14,444 nucleotides of DNA from Rhodospirillales bacterium. Its GTDB lineage: Bacteria; Pseudomonadota; Alphaproteobacteria; Rhodospirillales_A; JACZKS01. The stretch lies in assembly GCA_018648445.1 (NCBI GenBank), contig JABGRG010000103.1, positions 1 to 14,444 of the forward strand, written 5' to 3'. Under the pieces are notes generated by a model that saw nothing but the letters and a program-made list of their open reading frames with translations, was not told the DNA's origin and made no database searches. The first letter of the stretch is position 1. Every line of letters begins with the position of its first letter. A program made the position numbers and the translations under genes. This document shows positions 7,408 through 12,999 of the stretch, piece after piece.

Positions 7408-8136
7408 GTTGACCACGACCTTCTGATAAACGCCGCCGAAGAATGATTTCTTCCACCAGCGGTAGGCTTCCGGCTCACCCGCGTATTCCGAAATTTCGTG
7501 CTTCCAAAGCGCCTTGGCAAACGGTTCCAGGCGTTCATTCACAAAGTCCAGAATATAGCGAATGGGCTGCAAACGGCTCGGTCGGCCATAGTCGACGAAG
7601 ACCGCCTTGCCGCCCGGCTTGACGCCGGCAAGCAGCGCGTCAACGATGCTGCGTTTCTTTCCGTCCGGCACCTCGTGCAGAAGGAAGAAGCTGAGAACCA
7701 TGTCGTAATCATTGTCATGCGGACCCGCCGCATCGGCTTGCCGAATGGTAACCTGCGGCAGGTGCCCGACCTTTTGGCGGGCATGAGCGATCTGGATCGG
7801 GGCCACGTCGATGATATCGAGCTGTCCCGTCGGGCCCACAGCGTTGGCAAGTTTATTCACAAAATCGCCGTAGACATGGGCTGCCATCAGAACCTTTTGC
7901 CCGGGCATGATTTCCTGGGTTGCCGCGCGCATCAGGCGCCGCGCATTGCCGAAAAGCAACACATCGACAACGAGAGTACGGTCAAGAAGGGCGACGTTCC
8001 TGGGATTCAGGTACGCCCAATCGTAAACCTCCGAAAGGTAAGACGGCACGGCAGTCTCCGCTATTGACGCATTCGATTGTTGGGCGCCCAGAGACTCTGC
8101 AAGATTTATCTCTTTGGCAACGACCGGGAAGTTCAC
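7399..8136 (-). CDS. rquA: rhodoquinone biosynthesis protein RquA (methyltransferase-like)
   Basis: A 245-residue protein with a Rossmann-type SAM-binding fold. RquA converts ubiquinone to rhodoquinone, the low-potential quinone used for anaerobic fumarate reduction. Features that recall RquA are YLSEVYDWAYLNPRNV (33-48), LFGNARRLMRAA (61-72), the unusual SAM loop VLMAAHVYGD (82-91) where ordinary methyltransferases have a Gly-rich GxGxG, FFLLHE (150-155), VDYGRPSRLQPIRY (181-194), and the C-terminal SFFGGVYQKVV (231-241). I preferred GTG at 8136, with a strong GAGGAGA ribosome-binding site 7 bases upstream, over an in-frame TTG at 8175, which would place that site inside the coding region. 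It stands alone, convergent with fdx. An unrelated class I methyltransferase is the alternative, but several independent segments agree with RquA. Confidence 0.85.
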   Translation of the reverse strand: MNFPVVAKEINLAESLGAQQSNASIAETAVPSYLSEVYDWAYLNPRNVALLDRTLVVDVLLFGNARRLMRAATQEIMPGQKVLMAAHVYGDFVNKLANAVGPTGQLDIIDVAPIQIAHARQKVGHLPQVTIRQADAAGPHDNDYDMVLSFFLLHEVPDGKKRSIVDALLAGVKPGGKAVFVDYGRPSRLQPIRYILDFVNERLEPFAKALWKHEISEYAGEPEAYRWWKKSFFGGVYQKVVVNKR

Positions 8137-8143
8137 GGCGGTC

Positions 8144-8150
8144 TCTCCTC
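8144..8150 (-). promoter_or_regulatory. ribosome-binding site deciding the rquA GTG start
   Basis: On the minus strand GAGGAGA lies 7 bases before GTG at 8136. This spacing is ideal and favours the shorter protein over the TTG at 8175. Confidence 0.8.
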
Positions 8151-8165
8151 GTTTCTTCTTTGAGC

Positions 8166-8179
8166 TTGAGTCCAATCAA
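8166..8179. promoter_or_regulatory. FNR/FixK-like palindrome upstream of rquA
   Basis: Read on the minus strand, TTGAT-TGGA-CTCAA fits the CRP/FNR-family consensus TTGAT-N4-ATCAA at 9 of 10 positions and the FixK core TTGA-N6-TCAA exactly. Its centre is about 36 bases before the rquA GTG. That is close for a classical activator site at -41.5, so it could act as a repressor site or be fortuitous. Confidence 0.5.
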
Positions 8180-8228
8180 GCAATTCCGGGGGCCGTTTAA
8201 ACAGCACCGGCAGCAAAATTAATCAACC

Positions 8229-8273
8229 GAAAAAATTCAAAAATGAAACCGCCCGCTCCTTGGAGCGTGACGG
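8229..8273 (-). terminator. probable intrinsic terminator of the tup operon
   Basis: On the minus strand CGCTCC-AA-GGAGCG (8267-8254) extends outward to 8273 and 8249 through four more pairs with one mismatch and one bulge. A T-rich run follows immediately (TTTCATTTTTG, then TTTTTT). It lies downstream of the amidotransferase stop and upstream of rquA, the right place to end the minus-strand operon. Confidence 0.55.
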
Positions 8274-8357
8274 CGTCTTGCGGCGCTAAATATAGTCATC
8301 CGCCGCCGATGATCACGACGCTACAGGCGTTCACATACCACGAACGAAGCCCCGCGC

Positions 8358-8403
8358 AAACCATTATGGGAGTATGGTTTTTCCGGCGCGATTGGACGCC
8401 GGA
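8358..8403. repeat. two adjacent perfect inverted repeats
   Basis: AAACCAT (8358-8364) pairs with ATGGTTT (8374-8380) around a 9-base loop. TCCGGCG (8382-8388) pairs with CGCCGGA (8397-8403) around an 8-base loop. Both stems are 7 bp with no mismatch. They lie just past the amidotransferase stop on the minus strand and could protect or process that transcript's 3' end. Confidence 0.45.
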
Positions 8404-8453
8404 GTTGTCCCAACCAACGCGAACGCCCGGCACCTCTTGGAAAACCGGGAAAA

Positions 8454-9161
8454 TTACAATCCCGTTCCGTCAATCCACAGGTCGAAAACTTTTTTCGCCG
8501 TGGGTTCCAGATGACCCGACCATTGATGCGTGTCGGCGCGCAGTATTTCAGTTGATATGCCTGGCGTGGCCGCGATTTCACAGGCGTGGCCAACAAACCA
8601 CGCCTCCAATGCCTGTTCGGTCGCCTCAAGATGAAATTGTAGGGCCAGTGCGAATTTGCCAAGGGAAATGGCCTGGTTGGGGCAAGCGTCCGTCCCGGCT
8701 AAATGGATGGCACCCTCCGGCAGATCGAAAGTGTCGCCGTGCCAGTGAAGGACCGGCGATTGCCGTTCGGCCAACGGCGCTAAGCATGAATTTGCCGCTG
8801 CATCGCTGAAGCGTAACGGGCCCCACCCGATTTCCTTGGTTCCTGACGGATATACGGGCGCACCCAGCGCGCGGGCCATAAGCTGGCAGCCGAGGCAGAT
8901 CCCGAGGGTTGGCCGTTTTTGGGCGAGGCGTTTTTCGATCAGAGCGATCTCTTGCGTTAAAAACGGATACGCTTGCTCTTCATAAACGCCAATGGGTCCG
9001 CCGAGGACGACCACAATTTCCGGGGACAAGGCGTCGACCGCGCTGAAATCGGCGCTGGGTGCTTCCACATACGATATGGAAAAACCACGGCCTTCCAGAA
9101 CGCCGCCCAGGATACCCAGGTCCTCAAAAGGCACGTGGCGAATGGCCAGCGCGGTTTTCAT
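8454..9161 (-). CDS. class I glutamine amidotransferase (GMP-synthase-like GATase domain)
   Basis: A 235-residue stand-alone amidotransferase. The nucleophile is C89 in GICLGCQLMA, and the His-Glu pair is H177/E179 in ALQFHLEA. VVLGGPIGVYEE (51-62) forms the oxyanion region and HWHGDTFDLP (139-148) is a typical family segment. Proteins of this sort release ammonia from glutamine or hydrolyse gamma-glutamyl bonds. There is no synthetase domain, so the acceptor is unknown and this is not guaA itself. ATG at 9161 overlaps the stop of the preceding ProC-like gene as ATGA, so the two are translationally coupled and it is the last gene of the tup operon. Confidence 0.9.
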   Translation of the reverse strand: MKTALAIRHVPFEDLGILGGVLEGRGFSISYVEAPSADFSAVDALSPEIVVVLGGPIGVYEEQAYPFLTQEIALIEKRLAQKRPTLGICLGCQLMARALGAPVYPSGTKEIGWGPLRFSDAAANSCLAPLAERQSPVLHWHGDTFDLPEGAIHLAGTDACPNQAISLGKFALALQFHLEATEQALEAWFVGHACEIAATPGISTEILRADTHQWSGHLEPTAKKVFDLWIDGTGL

Positions 9162-9931
9162 TTTTCGTGCTCGTAGCGGGCCAGAATGGCGTCGAGGGCC
9201 GGATGAATGGGGTCAAACCATCCCTTCTCGCGAAACGTCCGATGCACCTGCTCGTTCATGCCGCCCGGTGTCGCAACGTCGGTAATAAGTGCGTCAAAAC
9301 CATGTTCCACAGCCTCCGACGCATCCGCGGCGACCGCTCGGGAAAGCGCCGCCAGATAGCGGTCGGTGGCCTTGCGCTCCAGCCCTTCGCTAACCATCCA
9401 GTCCGAAATGGTTCCCAGAAACCCGTAATAGGCCGCAACGGTGGCAGTGGCGGAGCACATGGCATTGAACTGGTGCTCGTCCTCCACCGGTACGGCGGTG
9501 CCGATTTTATCGAACAGCGCGGCAACGTCGGAATCGACCGGGCATATGGCCGTGGGGCCAATATGTTGGGCGACCGGTGGCAACGGAACGGCGCGCGTGA
9601 TATCGGTTGCCGGTTCGCACAGATCGCGAAGTTCATCCAGCGTTACGGCGGCGATGAGGCTGACGATCTTTTGCTCGGAACGAAAATTGAGTTCGGACAA
9701 CACCTCATGTGCCACCTGGGGGCGGACGGCCAGGATCATCCAGTCGCTTTCGTCAATCACCGACTGATTATCCGGCGCGACTTCAGCCTGTGCGAACGCC
9801 TCGGCGAGCGCTGCCGACTTTTGGGCGTTGCGGGGTGAAAGAAGTATCCGTTCGGGAGCATCCTGCGCAGTGCATAGACCGCGAATAACCGCAGTCGCGA
9901 TATTTCCCGTTCCGATAACCCCGATTTTCAT
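9158..9931 (-). CDS. ProC-like (pyrroline-5-carboxylate reductase family) oxidoreductase with altered active site
   Basis: A 257-residue protein. The N-terminal NAD(P)-binding Rossmann domain begins MKIGVIGTGNIATAVIRGL, with LAVRPQV (67-73) at the expected place. The C-terminal helical domain carries ATPGGMNEQ. It differs from true ProC at three sites: the MPNTP stretch is replaced by AVPLPPVAQ, the SGSGPAY stretch by ATATVAAYY, and the SPGGTT stretch by TPGGMN. The reductase may therefore act on a different imine or enamine, or may have lost ProC activity, so I give no symbol. A strong GGAGG lies 8 bases before the ATG. It follows tupA by 21 bases and overlaps the amidotransferase. Confidence 0.82.
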   Translation of the reverse strand: MKIGVIGTGNIATAVIRGLCTAQDAPERILLSPRNAQKSAALAEAFAQAEVAPDNQSVIDESDWMILAVRPQVAHEVLSELNFRSEQKIVSLIAAVTLDELRDLCEPATDITRAVPLPPVAQHIGPTAICPVDSDVAALFDKIGTAVPVEDEHQFNAMCSATATVAAYYGFLGTISDWMVSEGLERKATDRYLAALSRAVAADASEAVEHGFDALITDVATPGGMNEQVHRTFREKGWFDPIHPALDAILARYEHEK

Positions 9932-9952
9932 CCCCGCACCCTCCGGTTTGTT

Positions 9953-10783
9953 CTATCCCTTAGCGTTTGGAACGAATAGCCCTTTGCCGTCAATAGTGAA
10001 TTCGCCGATCAGGCGCTGGCCTTCGGGCGAAATAATCCAGTCGATGAACATCTGGCCCAGTTCGGCCTTGACGTGCGGATGGCGTTTCGGGTCGACCAGA
10101 ATGACGCCATAGGGGTTGAACAGGCGCGGATCGCCTTCAATCTGAACCACCAAATCGCCACGGTTTTTGAAGCTCAGCCATGTTCCACGGTCGGCCAGAA
10201 CATATGCGTTCATGCCCGCAGCCGTGTTTAGCGTGCCGCCCATACCCGAGCCGCTTTCGCGGTACCATGTTCCCGACTGCGACTTCACGTCGATGCCGGT
10301 CTTTTTCCACAAGCCCAGTTCCTTCTTGTGGGTTCCGCTGTCATCGCCACGCGAGACAAACGGTTTTTGGCCCTCGGCGATCTTTCGCATGGAAGCAACG
10401 ACGTCCTTAAGACCGTGGACCTTTGCCGGGTCGGATTTGGGGCCGGCGATCAGGAAATCATTGTACATCACGTCGAAACGTTTCACCCCGAACCCCTCGG
10501 AAACGAACGCGTCCTCGGAAGCCCTGTGGTGGACAAACAAGACGTCGGCGTCGCCGTTCTTCGCCTGCCGGATGGCCTGGCCGGTGCCGACGGCGATAAC
10601 GCGAGGCTCGATTCCGGTCTTTTCCTCGAAAACCGGGAGAATGGCATCGAAAAGCCCAGAGTTGGCTGTCGACGTCGTGGACGCGATGGTAATGAATTTG
10701 TCGGCGGCCACGGAAGTGGACGCCAACGGCATCACAGCAACAAGACCGATAAGAAGCGCTTGGAAGGTTCTTTTTTTCACCAC
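9953..10783 (-). CDS. tupA: tungstate ABC transporter substrate-binding protein
   Basis: A 276-residue periplasmic binding protein. The signal peptide has a basic N-terminus (VKKR), a hydrophobic core and likely cleavage after STSVAA at about residue 27. TupA-type oxyanion motifs are STTSTANSGLF (35-45), VIAVGTGQAI (62-71) and SRGDDSGTHKKE (144-155). These differ from ModA, so tungstate is the likelier ligand, although related proteins can bind molybdate. The start is GTG at 10783 (a second GTG follows at 10780), with CGGAG seven bases upstream. The start overlaps the last codons of the ATPase gene, so the SBP is the third transporter gene, where tupA is more often first. Confidence 0.92.
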   Translation of the reverse strand: MVKKRTFQALLIGLVAVMPLASTSVAADKFITIASTTSTANSGLFDAILPVFEEKTGIEPRVIAVGTGQAIRQAKNGDADVLFVHHRASEDAFVSEGFGVKRFDVMYNDFLIAGPKSDPAKVHGLKDVVASMRKIAEGQKPFVSRGDDSGTHKKELGLWKKTGIDVKSQSGTWYRESGSGMGGTLNTAAGMNAYVLADRGTWLSFKNRGDLVVQIEGDPRLFNPYGVILVDPKRHPHVKAELGQMFIDWIISPEGQRLIGEFTIDGKGLFVPNAKG

Positions 10784-11508
10784 AATAAATCTCCGTTTAA
10801 GAAAGCTTGTCCAAGGTTGCTCGCTGGGCGCTCGAAAAACGATTGCGCCTCGGTTTTTTCGATTAGTTTTCCCTGATGAAGAAACAGGATTTCATCGCCA
10901 AGGCGACGGGCCTGACCCAGGTCGTGCGTCGTCATGATGATTTTGGTTCCACCCGATTGGATGGCGGCAATGATTTGTTCGACCGCGCGGGTGCCCGCCG
11001 GATCAAGACTGGCCGTCGGCTCGTCCAGAAAAAGCACCTGCGGGTTCAAGGCCCAGGCGCGGGCCAATGCCAGCTTTTGCTGCTCGCCGAACGAAAGCAC
11101 GCGAGCGGGCGTGCGGGCAAACCGCTGCAGTCCGGTACGTGACAGAACCTCGTCAATTTGCGCTTGGCGGGCGTTTTTCGACACGCCACGCAAGCCAAGG
11201 GCATATTCGACATTGGCGGAAACGGACCGACGCAGCATGACGGGCCGTTGAAAGACCATCGCCTGACGGCGGGCGGGATCGGAGCCGCCACGAGACTCAT
11301 TTGCCCCCGCCCACGTCACCTCACCGCTGCTGGGCGCTATCAATCCGTGGCAGAGGCGCAGAAGCAGGCTTTTTCCGGCTCCGTTGGGGCCCAGAACGAT
11401 GGTCCTTGGTCCGGCTTCAAGGGCAAACGAAATGCCGTCGATCAGGTTGGTGCCACCGGCGGAAAAAGCCAGATCGGTTACGTGCAAGGGAAGGATCGTT
11501 TTATCCAC
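10777..11508 (-). CDS. tupC: tungstate ABC transporter ATP-binding protein
   Basis: A 243-residue ABC ATPase that drives import through the permease encoded just upstream. Walker A is GPNGAGKS (40-47), the Q-loop is Q87, Walker B is VLFLDE (158-163) with catalytic E163, the D-loop is SLD (167-169) and the switch histidine is H195 in TTHD. The signature motif reads LSFGE (138-142) rather than the usual LSGGQ/E, with Phe at the first glycine position. It overlaps the permease by 8 bases and tupA by 7, a tight translationally coupled set. Confidence 0.92.
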   Translation of the reverse strand: MDKTILPLHVTDLAFSAGGTNLIDGISFALEAGPRTIVLGPNGAGKSLLLRLCHGLIAPSSGEVTWAGANESRGGSDPARRQAMVFQRPVMLRRSVSANVEYALGLRGVSKNARQAQIDEVLSRTGLQRFARTPARVLSFGEQQKLALARAWALNPQVLFLDEPTASLDPAGTRAVEQIIAAIQSGGTKIIMTTHDLGQARRLGDEILFLHQGKLIEKTEAQSFFERPASNLGQAFLNGDLLW

Positions 11509-12196
11509 GGGCGGCCTCGCGAATTACGAACGCAGCCCCGGTAACGCCAAGAGAGAGTGCGATCAGGATCATGCCCAGACCCAGGGCAAGGGCCAGATCA
11601 CCTTTGCTGACTTCAAGCGCAATGGCGGTTGTCATAACACGGGTCACATGGTCGATATTTCCGCCAACGATCATGACTGCGCCCACTTCTGCGCTGGCCC
11701 GACCAAACCCGGCAAGGATCGACGTCAATAGCGAGAACCGGGCGTCCCACAGCAGTGTCGGCATGGCGCGGGCGGGTGTTGCGCCCAGCGACTGAAGCTG
11801 TTCGGAGTATTCTTCCCACAGGTCCTCGACGACCTGGCGCGTCAACGCCGCAATAATGGGGAAAATAAGAACCGCCTGGGCGATGATCATCGCCGTTGGC
11901 GTGAATAACAGGCCTAAAACCCCGAAAGGTCCTGCGCGCGACAAAAGCAGGTAAACGATGAGACCGACGACGACGGGCGGCAGCCCCATCAGCGCATTGA
12001 GCACGACGACGATGCCCATTCGTCCGGGAAACCGAAAAATCGCCGTGGCCGCGCCCAGAGGCAGTCCGATCAGCGTGGCGATAAAAACGGCGGACAGGCT
12101 GATCCGCAGCGAAAGGAGGACGATTTCAGCAAGCCCCGCGTCCAATCCGACGATCAGGGACACAGCGCTGGAAAAGGCTGCTGCAAAATCCGACAT
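11501..12196 (-). CDS. tupB: tungstate ABC transporter permease
   Basis: A 231-residue inner-membrane protein with about five to six hydrophobic segments (roughly 24-48, 61-85, 92-117, 156-177 and 200-226). The cytoplasmic coupling loop with the EAA-type sequence EQLQSLGATPARAMPTLLWD (132-151) contacts the ATPase. GRASAEVGAVMIVGGNI (165-181) is characteristic of the ModB/TupB group. It is the first gene of a minus-strand operon continuing through tupC, tupA, the ProC-like gene and the amidotransferase. ATG at 12196 follows a weak GGAAC-type ribosome-binding site. Confidence 0.91.
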   Translation of the reverse strand: MSDFAAAFSSAVSLIVGLDAGLAEIVLLSLRISLSAVFIATLIGLPLGAATAIFRFPGRMGIVVVLNALMGLPPVVVGLIVYLLLSRAGPFGVLGLLFTPTAMIIAQAVLIFPIIAALTRQVVEDLWEEYSEQLQSLGATPARAMPTLLWDARFSLLTSILAGFGRASAEVGAVMIVGGNIDHVTRVMTTAIALEVSKGDLALALGLGMILIALSLGVTGAAFVIREAARG

Positions 12197-12222
12197 CCGA
12201 CGTTCCGTAAACCCTCAAGGTG

Positions 12223-12239
12223 TGACCTCTAATTGGTCA
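12223..12239. promoter_or_regulatory. candidate operator ahead of the tup operon
   Basis: TGACC (12223-12227) and GGTCA (12235-12239) form a perfect inverted repeat around a 7-base AT-rich spacer, 27 to 43 bases upstream of tupB. A TATATG element adjoins it on the minus strand. It does not match the E. coli ModE consensus as I know it, so the regulator is unknown. Confidence 0.4.
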
Positions 12240-12248
12240 TATATCTCC

Positions 12249-12309
12249 AAAAACCGAAGAAAAAAACAAAAAACGCATAAAAAGACATAAAAACACATAA
12301 AAAATTTTT
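12249..12309. other. phased A-tracts (probable intrinsically curved DNA)
   Basis: Runs of five to seven A occur at 12249-12253, 12260-12266, 12268-12273, 12279-12283, 12289-12293 and 12299-12304; the last runs into five T. The last three sit in CATAAAAA units that start at 12276, 12286 and 12296, exactly 10 bases apart, near the helical repeat. The tract lies between the divergent tupB and mobA genes, a place where bent DNA often assists a promoter or a nucleoid protein. Confidence 0.6.
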
Positions 12310-12348
12310 GGGTGGTAGGGTTTCACCCTTCGACTAATATGGGGCGCA

Positions 12349-12999
12349 ATGAGTAAGATTTCGCAAAACAGCAGTGTCTTGGGCACGGTTCTCGCCGGCG
12401 GGCTTTCGCGGCGCATGGCAGGGCGTGACAAGGGTTCCCTTGCGCTTGCAGGGCGGCCCTTGATTTCGCATGTTCTGGATCGAATTGGCGATCAGGTTTC
12501 CGAGGTGGTCATCAACGCGTCGGAAGAGTTGGACCGGTTTCGCGAGTACGGACTAAACATCGTTCCCGATATTTCCGGGAACGGAGAAGTCGAGGATTTT
12601 GGCGGCCCGCTGGTCGGGATTCTGTCAGTGTTGGAATGGGTGGCCGCAAATCGACCTGCGGTTTCGCTGGTCGTCACTGTTCCCACCGACACGCCGTTGC
12701 TACCTCTGGATTTCGTTGATCGGGCACGGCAGGTTTTTGATGCCGAGCAAGCTGAGTTTGCCTGCGCAGTCTCAGGCGAACGGGTTCATCCGGTTATCAC
12801 GCTCTGGTCCGTCGAATTGCGCCACCGGCTTCGCAGCTTGGTGGTCGACGAGGGGTTGCGCCGGGCCGACCGGCTTCTCGAACATTTCCATGTGGCGCGC
12901 GTGGAATACCCGGCCCGGCCCATCGACCCCTTTTTCAATATCAACAATCCTGAAGATCTGGCGGAAGGCGAACGCCTGCTGGCCGCGTCACGCGTTTAG
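12349..12999 (+). CDS. mobA: molybdenum cofactor guanylyltransferase
   Basis: A 216-residue cytoplasmic nucleotidyltransferase that joins GMP from GTP to Mo-molybdopterin, giving the guanine dinucleotide cofactor of DMSO-reductase-family enzymes such as formate dehydrogenase and nitrate reductase. Motifs are LAGGLSRRMAGRDKG (15-29, GTP-binding loop), GPLVGI, VPTDTPLLP (metal-binding Asp) and FNINNPEDL near the C-terminus. The ATG at 12349 follows GGGGCGCA, and TAATAT (12335-12340) upstream could be a -10 box. It is divergent from tupB, so Mo/W uptake and cofactor completion share one intergenic region. Its last 12 bases overlap the convergent fusion gene. Confidence 0.95.
   Translation: MSKISQNSSVLGTVLAGGLSRRMAGRDKGSLALAGRPLISHVLDRIGDQVSEVVINASEELDRFREYGLNIVPDISGNGEVEDFGGPLVGILSVLEWVAANRPAVSLVVTVPTDTPLLPLDFVDRARQVFDAEQAEFACAVSGERVHPVITLWSVELRHRLRSLVVDEGLRRADRLLEHFHVARVEYPARPIDPFFNINNPEDLAEGERLLAASRV

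Larger units (their letters stand above)
8137..8453. other. hairpin-rich intergenic region between two minus-strand genes
   Basis: 317 bases without a convincing gene. From the rquA side it holds the RBS, the FNR-like box, an AT-rich stretch (8203-8250) where the rquA promoter should lie, a minus-strand terminator-like hairpin (8249-8273), and further inverted repeats at 8280-8306, 8358-8380 and 8382-8403. Open frames that cross it have no ribosome-binding site and run antisense into the amidotransferase gene. Confidence 0.6.

Noticed and set aside
8137..8175. Longer RquA-like protein from TTG at 8175
   Set aside because: It would bury a near-ideal GAGGAGA ribosome-binding site in the coding region; the GTG at 8136 is correctly spaced from that site.
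8243..8809. Plus-strand open frame (188 codons) starting in the rquA upstream spacer
   Set aside because: Most of it is antisense to the amidotransferase catalytic region, and it starts inside the hairpin region without a ribosome-binding site.
8454..9161. Amidotransferase gene as guaA (GMP synthase)
   Set aside because: Only the GATase domain is present (235 residues); the ATP-pyrophosphatase and dimerisation domains of GuaA are missing.
9059..9838. Long plus-strand open frame (259 codons) opposite the ProC-like gene
   Set aside because: It lies antisense to a gene with clear Rossmann motifs and the frame is explained by GC-rich codon bias; no family motif and no credible ribosome-binding site.
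10167..10937. Plus-strand open frame (256 codons) opposite tupA and the end of tupC
   Set aside because: Antisense to two well-supported transporter genes; composition is a mirror of their codons and no domain is visible.
12276..12305. Three CATAAAAA units as a possible short CRISPR-like or tandem repeat array
   Set aside because: Units are only 10 bases with no spacers; phased A-tracts explain the pattern better.
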